Shown: positions 28,732 through 38,271 of the stretch, one piece after another
How positions within the stretch are numbered: the first letter of the stretch is position 1
Layout of the letters: the number at the start of each line of letters is the position of its first letter
NCBI GenBank assembly: GCA_028279215.1
Contig: JANQOF010000049.1
Span: 1-64,000, forward strand
DNA length: 64,000 bases
Origin: Pirellulales bacterium
GTDB lineage: Bacteria > Planctomycetota > Planctomycetia > Pirellulales > Lacipirellulaceae
Direction of reading: 5' to 3'
Translations under genes and position numbers: made by a program
The notes under the pieces: model-generated
Database searches by the model: none
Told to the model about the DNA's origin: nothing
What the model saw: only the letters and a program-made list of their open reading frames with translations

Positions 28732-30630
28732 ATGCCACGCTGGTCGCACTATCTGTCCATAGCTTACTGTGCATTGTGGGTAGCTGCCACTGCATTGGGG
28801 GCCTCGCCCACCGAGCAGCGACGCGAATTATCCCGCGTGGCTACTTCCCTTCGTGTCGCCGAGCGGATGGCGAAAGCAAATCGAAACGACGAGGCGGTCG
28901 CTGCGTTCACCGAAGCACAGGCAGCGCTCAACAAGGTTGCTAATGGGCTGAGCGATCGACTCGAACGAACATTCAACCGCGCGTCCGACCAACTTGCGAA
29001 GACGCACGCTACTCTTACCAACGCGGGAATCAAGTTGCCACCGTTGGAGAAAATCTCGCCAACAAGTCTGGGGGCGACCACCTCGGACAGTTGGGAGGGC
29101 GGCGTGAGTTTCGTCGATCACATCGTGCCGCTGCTTTCGGCCAAGTGCGGCGGATGCCATGTTCAAGACAACAAGGGCAACGTCAGCTTCGCGTCGTACA
29201 ATCACATCATCGAAGGTGTGCCCTCCGGACGCTACATCGAGGTTGGCTCTGGCATGGAGAGTGTGCTGGTAGACGTCATTGCAAGCGGGCAAATGCCACC
29301 CGAACGAACAGGGCAGCGCGTCACGCCTGCCGAAACGAGAATGCTGTTGACGTGGATCAACCAGGGGGCCAAGTTCGATGGCGACGATCCCGATAAGCCT
29401 CTGTCCGAGCTCAACAAAGTAGCCATGGCAAGCCGGGCGAGTGACGATGCGGAAATCGAAACGACCGAATCGCGCCCGATCCCGCAACCGAAAGGCAACG
29501 AGACAGTAAGTTTCGCGGTGGACGTCGCACCATTGTTGGTGGAGAGTTGTAGGGACTGCCATAGTGCCGACCGCCCTCGCGCTGGGTTCAGCATTGCCAA
29601 CTTCGAGCAGTTGTGGGCGGGCGGTAATAGTGGTTCGGCCATCGAGATTGGGCGCGCCGACGACAGCTTGCTTGTCCAGAAACTGCACGGTACCGCTGCG
29701 AGTGGCGCTCGAATGCCACAGAATCGACCGGCGTGGAGTGACGAAAAGATCGCGCTGGTCGAGACGTGGATTGCCGAGGGGGCCAAATTCGACGGGGTGA
29801 GTACCACTGAGCCGCTGGCTCGAGTGGTGGCACTGGCGAAGGCCGGCCGAATGACGCCCGAGCAACTGTCGGCGGAACGAGAGCAGCAAGCGGCAAGCAC
29901 CTGGCGATTGGCGATTCCCGACGAGTCGGCAAGCTCGGCGGTAAGCGACCACTTCTATGTTGTTGGAAACTTGCCCGACTCGCGCTTGGAGAGCTTGGCC
30001 GCGACCGCGGAAAATCAGGCGGCTCGTGTGCTCGACTTCTTCAAACAAGCAGACGAGCCACTCGATAAGGGTCGCATCACTATCTATGCTTTCGACTCGC
30101 GTATCGATTACAGCGAATTTGGCACCATGGTCGAGCGTAGGAGCCTGGCACAGAAGGTTCGTGGTCATGTTCAGTTTGATATTGTTCACCCGTACATCGC
30201 GCTGGTTGCCGAGGATGAGTCGCAGGAAACGCTCGACCGTTCTGTCGCAACCTATGTGGCATCGCTGCATGTCGCTGGCCAAGCCAAGGGGCGACTACCC
30301 AATTGGTTCGCTACGGGCGCTGGCATGGCGGTGGCCGCAAGGTTGCACGGCAAGGACGCTGAGATTCGTCGTTGGCGCGATGAACTACCCACCGCACTCG
30401 CCTCGCTGAACGAGCCTAATGACTTCATGGCCGGCAAGCTTCCCCCAAGGTCTGGCGATCTACTGGCATTCGGGTTTGTCGACGCTCTGCTAAGGAAACC
30501 GGCCAATTTTGGCCGGCTCGTAACCGCAGTCGCGGAAAGCGACGACTTCGATGCCGCATGCCAGAAGGTATTTGGGAAGTCGGCAAAGGACGTGGCGGCG
30601 TTGTGGGTGGCGTCGCAGCGGCGAAGGTAA
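28732..30630 (+). CDS. Exported di-haem planctomycete cytochrome c fused to a degenerate MA-like peptidase domain
   Basis: A 632-aa protein. Start at 28732 gives a signal peptide (SHYLSIAYCALWVAATALGA). A helical region (30-110) precedes two planctomycete-type cytochrome c domains: CGGCH at Cys139-His143 and CRDCH near residue 272, each followed by the usual SALxxxI/LLV, PPERT and TWINQGAKFDG / ETWIAEGAKFDG lines. Residues about 405-632 resemble peptidase MA-like gluzincins (DUF1570) with LPNWFATGAGMAVAARLHG, but the HExxH is replaced by a stretch near VATYVASLHVAG, so it should not be an active protease. Confidence 0.8.
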   Translation: MPRWSHYLSIAYCALWVAATALGASPTEQRRELSRVATSLRVAERMAKANRNDEAVAAFTEAQAALNKVANGLSDRLERTFNRASDQLAKTHATLTNAGIKLPPLEKISPTSLGATTSDSWEGGVSFVDHIVPLLSAKCGGCHVQDNKGNVSFASYNHIIEGVPSGRYIEVGSGMESVLVDVIASGQMPPERTGQRVTPAETRMLLTWINQGAKFDGDDPDKPLSELNKVAMASRASDDAEIETTESRPIPQPKGNETVSFAVDVAPLLVESCRDCHSADRPRAGFSIANFEQLWAGGNSGSAIEIGRADDSLLVQKLHGTAASGARMPQNRPAWSDEKIALVETWIAEGAKFDGVSTTEPLARVVALAKAGRMTPEQLSAEREQQAASTWRLAIPDESASSAVSDHFYVVGNLPDSRLESLAATAENQAARVLDFFKQADEPLDKGRITIYAFDSRIDYSEFGTMVERRSLAQKVRGHVQFDIVHPYIALVAEDESQETLDRSVATYVASLHVAGQAKGRLPNWFATGAGMAVAARLHGKDAEIRRWRDELPTALASLNEPNDFMAGKLPPRSGDLLAFGFVDALLRKPANFGRLVTAVAESDDFDAACQKVFGKSAKDVAALWVASQRRR

Positions 30631-30791
30631 GCGCCGTAGTGCCTCTTCAATCGGGATTCCCAATTTTGCTCTTGGAATTGGTGTATGGCAGTTTCATTTT
30701 CCCGTCGCTGGCGTAGCGGGAATGACCACATGTCGCTAAGCTTCAGAACTGATGATTCTAGTGAGGCCATGCACTCTCCCCCCGAGTCACG

Positions 30792-31529
30792 ATGAGCGAC
30801 CTGCCGACCACCGCCGCTTCGGTTGACGACGATTCGCCGCCGTCTCCTCAGCGCCGGTCGTACAGTTTCCTGCAATGGTGTTTTTACTACATCAACCAGT
30901 TTCTTGTTCGCGTCGTCTGGTGGGCGAAGGTCCCAGATGGCTTGCCGCTGGCCGATGACCAAGGCGGGGTGTTGATTTGTAACCACCGCAGCAGCATCGA
31001 TCCATGTGTGGTGCAAGTTGTCGCGCGGCGACGACTGGTCCATTGGCTGGTTGCACAGTTGTACAAACCCGGTACGATGATTGCGCGAATGCTCGATCTG
31101 TTCGAGGTGATTTCTGTCCGCAAAGATGGTACCGATGTCTCGCCGCTCCGCACCGCCATTCGTACGGCAAAGCAAGGCGATCTGGTGGGCATGTTTCCCG
31201 AAGGCACAATCAATACCACCGATGATTTCATGTTGCCGGTGCGCCCTGGTGCCGTTGTGGTCGCGCTTCGTGCTCAAGTGCCGATACTGCCTTGTTATCT
31301 CGAAGGGACGCCCTACCATCAGCTTCCGTGGATGCCAGTGTTCATTCCTGCTCGCGTCAAGCTCAAGTTTGGCGAACCAATCGACCTCAGCGAGTATTAC
31401 GGACAGGACCGCGACAGCCAACTGGTGGCCCGCATCGCGCTGGATTGTGTCAAGCAAATAGCCAAGTTAGCCGGTCGCGACGAATTTGAGCCACAGATTG
31501 CAGGCAAGGGTTGGAAGACTTGGCAGTGA
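30792..31529 (+). CDS. 1-acyl-glycerol-3-phosphate acyltransferase (PlsC family)
   Basis: A 245-aa membrane-associated acyltransferase. The catalytic H-x4-D is in ICNHRSSIDPCVV, the glycerol-phosphate-binding line is FPEGTINTTDDFMLPVRPGA, and a further motif is VPILPCYLEGTPY. It makes phosphatidic acid from lysophosphatidate, though other acyl acceptors exist in this family. An N-terminal hydrophobic segment (about 20-35) may anchor it. It lies 160 bp after the cytochrome gene and converges with ndh. Confidence 0.88.
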   Translation: MSDLPTTAASVDDDSPPSPQRRSYSFLQWCFYYINQFLVRVVWWAKVPDGLPLADDQGGVLICNHRSSIDPCVVQVVARRRLVHWLVAQLYKPGTMIARMLDLFEVISVRKDGTDVSPLRTAIRTAKQGDLVGMFPEGTINTTDDFMLPVRPGAVVVALRAQVPILPCYLEGTPYHQLPWMPVFIPARVKLKFGEPIDLSEYYGQDRDSQLVARIALDCVKQIAKLAGRDEFEPQIAGKGWKTWQ

Positions 31530-31575
31530 GCGTACGGAGTATCAGCGGGCACCGGCCAGGTGTGTGCGTCGACTG

Positions 31576-32850
31576 TTAGGTGTTATCTGTAGACGTGTTG
31601 TCATCGCTCAATAGAATCCGCTTCCCGCGCCGGTGCGTCAGCAGATTCCATCCCCAATCGACAAATACGCTGGTTTTCTCTTCGGCGCTGCTGAGCAAGC
31701 TTAGGTGAACGCCCAACCATGCCAGCCAAGCGATGTGGCCGGTAAGCGTACCGCCGGTAGGCAACTCTACGACTGCAGCTCCACGACCCACTTGGGCCAT
31801 GGTTCCCTTGTCGACATAGTGGAACGGCGTGGCCGCTTTTCCAGCAACGAGTTGGGCGATTGATTTCCCAACATGGTGTCCAGCCTGCAGGGCAACGGCC
31901 CCAAGCCCTGGCAGGGGCTGGCCTGTTTTGGCGTCGGTCATCGACGCCATGTCGCCAACCACGAACACCCCCGGGAAATTGGGAAGCTGAAGGTCGGGGC
32001 CGACCGGCACACGTCCGCCGTGCACGAGTTCGACCTCCAACTTGTCGGCAATCGGATTAGCGCCGATGCCGGCCGCCCACACCAACGTGTGCGTCTTGAT
32101 CTTCTCGCCATTCGAGAGTTTGATTTCGCTCGCGTCGACTTCCATTACTCCTATGCCTGTGTGTACTTCGACGCCTCGCTCTTCCAGTGCTTGCTTTGCA
32201 TAGTCTCGCAGTTTGGGTTTGAAGTGTGCCAACAAATGTGGCGAGTGCTCGTAGAGTATCACACGGGCCTGGTCGATTGGCAGATTAGGGTAGTCGGCAT
32301 TCAACTCGGTGTGCAATAGCTCTGTTAGCGCCCCGGCCAACTCAGTTCCTGTCGGTCCGCCGCCAATCACACAGAAGTTGAGCGCGCCGTCGTTCACGAG
32401 CAGTGGATCCTTGTCGACCGTCTCTAAGGTCCGCAAGATGTGATCGTGTAGCCGCATTGCGTCTTTCATCGTGTACAACGGAAAGGCGTGCTGCTCGGCG
32501 CCAGGTGTGCCGTGAAAGTTGACTACCGAGCCGAGGGCGATCACAAGATAGTCGTAATCAATCGGTGGCATTCCTTGCACTACCACACGCTTGTTGGCCA
32601 AGTCGACTCGGTCAACCGAACACTTGTGAAACGTGACGTTGTCGTGGCGATGCAGTAGGTCGCGTATGGGCGAGCCGACGGCCGTTGGCTCCAACTCGTC
32701 GGTTGCCACCTGATACAGAAGTGGCTGAAACGTGTGATAGTCGTTGCGGTCTACGATTGTCAGCCGCACCGGCGCGTCGCGCAGCTTCTGTGCTACTCCC
32801 ACTCCGGCAAATCCGGCACCCAAGACGACGACATGAGGCGTATCGGCCAC
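31576..32850 (-). CDS. ndh: Type II NADH dehydrogenase (NDH-2)
   Basis: A 424-aa FAD protein without proton pumping. The two nucleotide sites are VVLGAGFAGVGVAQKLRD and VIGGGPTGTELAGAL. GVFVVGDMAS and GAVALQAGHHVGKSI are the FAD-binding and quinone-side lines. The C-terminus has the amphipathic part HIAWLAWLGVHLSLLSSAEE used for membrane attachment. It transfers electrons from NADH to quinone. It is the third gene of an apparent operon with malic enzyme and a 2-oxoacid decarboxylase (39-bp gap). Confidence 0.92.
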   Translation of the reverse strand: MADTPHVVVLGAGFAGVGVAQKLRDAPVRLTIVDRNDYHTFQPLLYQVATDELEPTAVGSPIRDLLHRHDNVTFHKCSVDRVDLANKRVVVQGMPPIDYDYLVIALGSVVNFHGTPGAEQHAFPLYTMKDAMRLHDHILRTLETVDKDPLLVNDGALNFCVIGGGPTGTELAGALTELLHTELNADYPNLPIDQARVILYEHSPHLLAHFKPKLRDYAKQALEERGVEVHTGIGVMEVDASEIKLSNGEKIKTHTLVWAAGIGANPIADKLEVELVHGGRVPVGPDLQLPNFPGVFVVGDMASMTDAKTGQPLPGLGAVALQAGHHVGKSIAQLVAGKAATPFHYVDKGTMAQVGRGAAVVELPTGGTLTGHIAWLAWLGVHLSLLSSAEEKTSVFVDWGWNLLTHRRGKRILLSDDNTSTDNT

Positions 32851-32889
32851 GATGAGGATACCCTTTCGTTGGAAAACAAATCTGGAGGC

Positions 32890-34581
32890 CTACAGGAATC
32901 GTGGCGGGCGGCCATTGTTCTTGGCCACATGGCTGCCCCACTCCAGCAAATTGCTGCTGCAATCATCTCGGTCGATCTGGCACTCAATCAGCGACAGACC
33001 GGCGTGCGACTTTGCCTTCGCGATTGCCTTTGTGAGTTCCGCTTCATTGGTTACCCGGCAACCCCAACCATTGGCGCCGCTTCCGTTGAAGACCTCGACT
33101 AGCCTCGAATACTGCCAATTGTTGATCGTGTTGTAAGGGCCGTCATGGATTTCGACCTCAATCGTGTATCCGCCGTTATTGATTAGGAAGATAATGGGCT
33201 TGGCATCGTAGCGGAGCATCGTCGAAACTTCCTGCGCAGTGAGTTGGAACGACCCGTCGCCGATGCAGGCGATCACTTTGCGCTCGACGTCGCCAAGACA
33301 GTATCCAAGCGTGGCGCCCACCGACCAACCAATCGAACCATACTGCATCTGAATCTCGAATCGACAGTCCTTCGGCAGCGACAAATTAATGCCGTTGAAC
33401 CACGAATCGCCTGTTTCGGCGACGATGGCCGACTCGCTTGTCAACAACTGTTGGATGTGTGCGAATAGCTGGCGAGTGGTGAGCGGCTCAATCGACGAGC
33501 CGACACTCGTGGGGGGGCGATCTTCCCGAATGCGCTCAAAAGTCTGCAGAGCGGTTCCATTGCGGTTCAGCCCGCCGGCTAACTCCCTAAGGAAGTCGGC
33601 CATCGACACGTTGTTGTAGCACTCGCCGGCAACAATTACTTGATCCGTGCGAACGTCGATCGACTTGCGTCGGTCTACCAGCGTGGTGTGGCCCGTGGTT
33701 GTATAATCCGTCGGGTTTAGGCCAACGAGCAGGCACTGGTCGGCCGACTCGATAACCGAACTGCAGCCGAGCGTGCCAACTGGTCCCCAGTAGATTCCGA
33801 TGTAGCTTGGGTTGGTCTCGTCGAAGAAGCTCTTTGCGTCGGGGGTCGTGGCCGTGGCGTAGTTGGTGGCATCGGCCAATTGGCCAAGCTCCACTTCGGC
33901 CGACGCAGCCCGAATCTTTGGGCCAGCCACGACAACGGGTTTCTGCGCCTTGTTGAGTAGCGTGGTTGCATGCTCCGCGGCCTTGCGGAGCGAACGCGAA
34001 TCGCTCGGCGCGCGGTGAGGGAACTCGCGCGGGTTGGGCGTGGAGATAGGTGCTGCGGCGATGTTGCACGCGATTTCGATGTAAACCGGCTTGCGTTCAA
34101 CGAGCGCAGTCGCGAGCGCGTCGTCGATTTGGGCTGCGGCTTCAGTGGGGTGCTGGATGGTCACGGCGTGCGCGGTGACGCGGGCGAAAATCTCGCGGAC
34201 GTACTCGTAGTCGATCTTGCCGAGCGTATGATGCAACTGTTCGTACTCGGCGGTCGAGTTGGTGTTGGGGGCTCCTGAAATCGCGACCACGGGTAAGTCC
34301 TCGGCGTACGCGCCCGCAACGGCGTTTAGCGCGCTCAATCCGCCAACGCTGTACGTTACCACCAGCGCGGCGAGCCCGCCTGTGGACCGTGCGTATCCAT
34401 CGGCCGCGTATCCAGCGTTGAGTTCGTTGCAACAGGAGACCATCCGCAAGCGGTCGACCTTGAGGAACTCGTCGAGCAGGATAAGATTGTAATCGCCGGG
34501 GACGGTGAAGAAGTGCGCGACGTCTAGTTCAGCAAGCCGTGTGGCGAGGTAGTTGCCAACAGTCCAAGTGTGTCCTGCCAT
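32890..34581 (-). CDS. Thiamine-diphosphate 2-oxoacid decarboxylase (pyruvate/indolepyruvate decarboxylase type)
   Basis: A 563-aa enzyme starting at MAGHTWTVGNYLATRLAELD. The catalytic Glu of the N-terminal domain lies in CNELNAGYAADGYAR, and the cofactor motif is GDGSFQLTAQEVSTMLRYDA ... LINNGGYTIE. The HH-like acid-base region is LHHTLG near residue 120, and the gap from Glu to GDG is normal. It splits 2-oxo acids to aldehydes; pyruvate is the likeliest because malic enzyme is next to it, but indolepyruvate or branched 2-oxoacids cannot be excluded. Confidence 0.88.
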   Translation of the reverse strand: MAGHTWTVGNYLATRLAELDVAHFFTVPGDYNLILLDEFLKVDRLRMVSCCNELNAGYAADGYARSTGGLAALVVTYSVGGLSALNAVAGAYAEDLPVVAISGAPNTNSTAEYEQLHHTLGKIDYEYVREIFARVTAHAVTIQHPTEAAAQIDDALATALVERKPVYIEIACNIAAAPISTPNPREFPHRAPSDSRSLRKAAEHATTLLNKAQKPVVVAGPKIRAASAEVELGQLADATNYATATTPDAKSFFDETNPSYIGIYWGPVGTLGCSSVIESADQCLLVGLNPTDYTTTGHTTLVDRRKSIDVRTDQVIVAGECYNNVSMADFLRELAGGLNRNGTALQTFERIREDRPPTSVGSSIEPLTTRQLFAHIQQLLTSESAIVAETGDSWFNGINLSLPKDCRFEIQMQYGSIGWSVGATLGYCLGDVERKVIACIGDGSFQLTAQEVSTMLRYDAKPIIFLINNGGYTIEVEIHDGPYNTINNWQYSRLVEVFNGSGANGWGCRVTNEAELTKAIAKAKSHAGLSLIECQIDRDDCSSNLLEWGSHVAKNNGRPPRFL

Positions 34582-34625
34582 GACGGTCGATTCCTTCACG
34601 TAGAGTGTTCAGCTACGGTCACGGT

Positions 34626-36287
34626 TTAGTAGTCGGGGGTCCACATCGTTTGGGCGATGCAATCCTCCAGTTCCTTATCGCTGCGCGCATCTGCAACGCC
34701 GTCGAGCTGCGCTTGCTTTGCTACGGCGGCGCCAATGCGTCGCGCCGCATCACGGATCGTATGCAGCGGCGGCAGCAACGACGCACAGCGATCGCTGAGC
34801 GCTGGCGAGCATTCTTTGAGCGCCTTGGCGGCTGCCATGAACATGTTGTCGGTCACTCGCTCGGCGCTTACAGCAAGGATTCCGAGTCCCATGGCGGGGA
34901 AGATATACGAATTGTTGCATTGCGCGATGGTGTGCGTTTGTCCCTTGAACTCAACGGGTTCGAAGGGGCTGCCGGTAGCGATAAGCGCCCGGCCGTCCGT
35001 CCAAGCGAGCAAGTCGGCCGGCGTTGCCTCGGCTCGCGACGTCGGATTCGATAGCGGAAAGATGACGGGCCGTTCGACGTGGCTAGCCATGTCGCGAATG
35101 ACCGACTCGGGAAACGCTCCGGGCTGGCCGGTCGCGCCTACGAGCACGGTCGGCTTGGCATTGCGAACTACATCCGCCAACGTGATTGGGCGCGACAGGT
35201 CGCAGTCCCAATTGCCTAGCTTGGCCGATGGTTGCGCCAGCGGCACGTGGACCTCATCGAGGTCTTGGCGTTCGTCGTGCAGTAGCCCGTCGCGGTCGAT
35301 TACGTAGAACCTGCTCCGCGCGTCCGGTTCGCTTACGCCGGCGGCTACGACCGCCCTCACCAGTTGCTCCGTGATTCCGACGCCGGCCGAGCCCGCACCG
35401 AGCATCACGAATCTCTGGTCTGCAAGCTGCCCGCCGGTCGCTTCAATGGCGGCCCAAATCGTACCCGACGTGACTGCAGCGGTGCCCTGAATATCATCGT
35501 TGAACGTGCAGAGCCGATCACGATACTTCGCGAGGATACGCTCGGCGTCGACCGAAGCGAAGTCTTCCCATTGCAACAAGACATTCGGAAACCGCCGAAT
35601 GATCGCTTCGACAAACAACTCGATGAAATCGTCGTATTCTTTGCCACGAATGCGTTCGTGTCGCCAGCCAATGTAGCGTGGGTCGTTGATTCGGTCGGCA
35701 TTATTGGTGCCCAAGTCCAGCAGCATCGGCAGCGTGCGTGCGGGGTGAATGCCGCCGCACAGTGAATAAAGCGAGAGCTTGCCGATCGGAATCCCCATGC
35801 CGCCAGCGCCTTGGTCGCCCAGGCCCAATATCCGTTCACCGTCGGTAACGACAATCACGTCAATGTCGCGATCGACGTGGGCGAAAATCTCGTCCATCGA
35901 GTCGCGATTCGGATACGCGACGAATACACCTCGCGGACGGCGGTAGATGTGGCTGAACTGCTGGCAAGCAAGCCCAACAACCGGGGTGTAGACCAGCGGC
36001 ATCATCTCTTCCACATGCTCCAGCAGCAGCCGATAGAAGAGCGTTTCGTTTTCGTCCTGCACGTCACGCAGGAAGATATGCTTGGCGAGGTCGGTCGGCT
36101 CGCTGCTGAAGGCCTCGTATGCACGGTCGAGTTGATCGGGCAGCGAGTCGACGTGTGGTGGCAAGAGGCCGGTGAGTCGATACTCTCGCCGCTCCTCCTC
36201 CGTAAAGCCGGTGCCTTTGTTCAACAGCGGGTCTTCAATACGGGCGCTGCCCATCTTATCGCTGCTTGTCGCTGCTCGGTTGTTCAT
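34626..36287 (-). CDS. NAD-dependent malic enzyme
   Basis: A 553-aa decarboxylating malate dehydrogenase. The malic-domain line is GLLPPHVDSLPDQLDRAYE and ETLFYRLLLEHVEEMMPLVY, the signature TDGERILGLGDQGAGGMGIPIGKL is intact, and the NAD fold has VMLGAGSAGVGITEQL. Catalytic Tyr and Lys are in these blocks. It makes pyruvate, CO2 and NADH. It is first of the three-gene operon, 44 bp before the decarboxylase. Confidence 0.93.
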   Translation of the reverse strand: MNNRAATSSDKMGSARIEDPLLNKGTGFTEEERREYRLTGLLPPHVDSLPDQLDRAYEAFSSEPTDLAKHIFLRDVQDENETLFYRLLLEHVEEMMPLVYTPVVGLACQQFSHIYRRPRGVFVAYPNRDSMDEIFAHVDRDIDVIVVTDGERILGLGDQGAGGMGIPIGKLSLYSLCGGIHPARTLPMLLDLGTNNADRINDPRYIGWRHERIRGKEYDDFIELFVEAIIRRFPNVLLQWEDFASVDAERILAKYRDRLCTFNDDIQGTAAVTSGTIWAAIEATGGQLADQRFVMLGAGSAGVGITEQLVRAVVAAGVSEPDARSRFYVIDRDGLLHDERQDLDEVHVPLAQPSAKLGNWDCDLSRPITLADVVRNAKPTVLVGATGQPGAFPESVIRDMASHVERPVIFPLSNPTSRAEATPADLLAWTDGRALIATGSPFEPVEFKGQTHTIAQCNNSYIFPAMGLGILAVSAERVTDNMFMAAAKALKECSPALSDRCASLLPPLHTIRDAARRIGAAVAKQAQLDGVADARSDKELEDCIAQTMWTPDY

Positions 36288-36818
36288 TCGTTGTCACCTA
36301 CCGAGGTATCACCTCCGCCGCGCGATTCGGTTCCCAGCATAGTGCGTTTGCTGAGCGATGTTAAGCATCCTTGCTACCTACCGCTCGCCACCCGTTGCCC
36401 ACCGCAAATGTCCATTTTGTCCCACCTACAGAAAAACGATTATAGGCGACTCTATTCACCTCCCATTGTTCCTGCCGATTTCTGTTTCCCTCTGCTTTTC
36501 TAGGATATTTTTCATATAGTATGGGACGGTGCGGTGCCTAAAAAGTCCTTTTTTGAGCGCCCAAAGGGACAATTGAAATCGAAATATCCACGACCGAAGG
36601 ATCCAACGCGCAACCACAACGCCGAACCTCTAACATTCAACTCGCGACGCCTACACAAGCTCCGGTTGGTCCAACAAAAAATACGCGCAGCATGCCGGTG
36701 GATGCGTGCAAACTAACATACTTGGTGGCTCATATTCCACAAAAATCGCCCTAGAATTTTGCACTACTTGGACGCCCGCCACGGCCGCCAAATCCCGCGA
36801 CAACCACGCGAATGAGGG
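36288..36818. other. Non-coding region between malic enzyme and cytochrome b-c
   Basis: Apart from one doubtful 60-aa frame (36534-36716), I see no gene. AT-rich sequence around 36501-36525 (GGATATTTTTCATATAGTATGGG) may contain the promoter for that frame. Bases 36739-36758 nearly repeat bases 31-50 of the window (ACAAAAATCGCC plus a GAATT end), so part of the region may be a decayed mobile element. Confidence 0.4.
36534..36716 (+). CDS. Doubtful small basic protein
   Basis: A 60-aa frame starting at GTG, highly basic (MPKKSFFERPKGQLKSKYPR at the start, RRLHKLRLVQQKIR later). It has no recognised domain, no good ribosome site and no neighbour in an operon. It could be a spurious frame in a repeat-containing gap; the basic, evenly polar composition is the only argument in favour. 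Confidence 0.2.
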   Translation: MPKKSFFERPKGQLKSKYPRPKDPTRNHNAEPLTFNSRRLHKLRLVQQKIRAACRWMRAN

Positions 36819-38243
36819 CTACCCGCCTTCGCCGGTAGGCGCGTCGTCGTCACTCCTTGTGAGTAAGAAATCGACGATGTTGGATAGCTGATCGGTATCG
36901 AGACTGCTAGCGAATGCCGGCATATTGTAGCCGCCGTTGTTGATGCGGATAACTAGATCGTCCCTCGTAAGTTGCTGCCCGATATTCGAAAGATCCGGGC
37001 CGCGATGCCCACCGTGGCCATCGATTGTATGACAGAAGAGGCATCCCTTTTCGTGTGCCAGTTTGGCCCCTTCGAACACGGGCCCTTGGTCGACTCCGAC
37101 GACCGACGCAGGTAGTTCGCTTACGCCAAAATCGGGAGACCAGGGTTCCAAGTAGCCGTAAATGGTCAGCACCAAGAAACCGGCGACCGCGGCGATGACA
37201 ATGCCAACTGCCCATGGGCGTTTGCTCGGTGCACGGTGCCCTTTGTTCGAAACGAGCGGAAGGCAGAACATGACCAGAAACCCAAGCACTGGCACGCCCA
37301 AGATAAACCAAATCTCAAGATTCGGTGGCAGCAGCGAGAGGACGGCGAAGTACCACAAGAAGTACCAATCGGGTACGGGATTGGCATCGATACTCGCCGG
37401 GTCGGGGGCGTGATCGAGCGCAGGTGGACCGAACACAAGCGCACACCCAACAATCACTGCGATTACAAATGTTGAGAAAACGACGTCGCGCCACATGGCA
37501 TACGGCCAAAACGCGACGCCCGTCTTTTTCAGCCGCGCTTCGTATTCCTGCTTGTAGGTCGCCGGATCGACCGGCCGATTGGGATCGGGCATCTCCGAAA
37601 CGCCGTGGCGCATCAGCAGGAACAGGTGGAGTCCGACGCCCGCAAAGATGATCGCTGGCATGACGAAGACATGGTAAACGAAGAAACGCGTGAGCGTAGA
37701 GCCGCCGACGGTTTGGCCTCCCATCAAGAAGTCGGCGAGCGATTGTCCTATGAATGGAGTTCGGGCAACCATTTCGGTGGCGACAAACACCGACCACACT
37801 CCGTTCGCGTCCCAACGCAGAAGCTGCCCGGTGAACGCCATGCCCAGCACAACAAAGAACAACACCACGCCGGTCATCCAGTTGAGTTCGCGCGGGTACT
37901 TGTAGGTTGCATGCAAGTAAACCTGCATCAAGTGAATCACAACCAGAGCGACCATGGCCGATGCGCCATAGGCATGCATGCCACGCAGCAACGAACCAAA
38001 CGGGGCTTGGTTGGTAATGAATTGCAGGCTCTCGTAGGCTTGGTCGCCGGCAGGCACGTATGCCATGGCCAAAGCGACGCCCGAGATCACTTGCACAATA
38101 AAAGCGGTAAGCGTGGCACTGCCGAACACGTACCACCATCGCGCGTCGCGAGGTACGATATGCGTCAACAGCGGCCAAACACAATCGGAGAAGCCAATCC
38201 GGCTGTCGATCCACTCTCCAACATTCTGAAATCGTTGATTCAT
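36819..38243 (-). CDS. Cytochrome b (b + subunit-IV type) fused to a C-terminal cytochrome c domain
   Basis: A 474-aa membrane protein. The N-terminal part has four haem-ligand His: H-x13-H in MHAYGASAMVALVVIHLM and H-x14-H in YHVFVMPAIIFAGVGLHLFL; the 14-residue spacing is of the b6 type. The quinol-oxidation motif is PDWYFLWYF instead of PEWY, typical for menaquinol enzymes. Residues about 395-474 form a cytochrome c domain with CLFCHTIDGHGGHRGPDL and a late Met (NMPAF). No separate cytochrome c1 gene is seen, so this domain may take its place. Start at ATG 38243 is chosen; a GTG at 38285 would run into the Rieske gene. Confidence 0.9.
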   Translation of the reverse strand: MNQRFQNVGEWIDSRIGFSDCVWPLLTHIVPRDARWWYVFGSATLTAFIVQVISGVALAMAYVPAGDQAYESLQFITNQAPFGSLLRGMHAYGASAMVALVVIHLMQVYLHATYKYPRELNWMTGVVLFFVVLGMAFTGQLLRWDANGVWSVFVATEMVARTPFIGQSLADFLMGGQTVGGSTLTRFFVYHVFVMPAIIFAGVGLHLFLLMRHGVSEMPDPNRPVDPATYKQEYEARLKKTGVAFWPYAMWRDVVFSTFVIAVIVGCALVFGPPALDHAPDPASIDANPVPDWYFLWYFAVLSLLPPNLEIWFILGVPVLGFLVMFCLPLVSNKGHRAPSKRPWAVGIVIAAVAGFLVLTIYGYLEPWSPDFGVSELPASVVGVDQGPVFEGAKLAHEKGCLFCHTIDGHGGHRGPDLSNIGQQLTRDDLVIRINNGGYNMPAFASSLDTDQLSNIVDFLLTRSDDDAPTGEGG

Positions 38244-38271
38244 GATGCTTGCAAGGCCGCACGATTCGAAA

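Noticed and set aside
28828..30282. 484-aa open frame opposite the cytochrome c gene
   Set aside because: Antisense shadow; no family resemblance, while the plus strand has two CxxCH domains.
30252..31457. 401-aa minus-strand frame across the cytochrome c end and plsC
   Set aside because: It covers two real genes in the opposite direction and has no recognisable domain.
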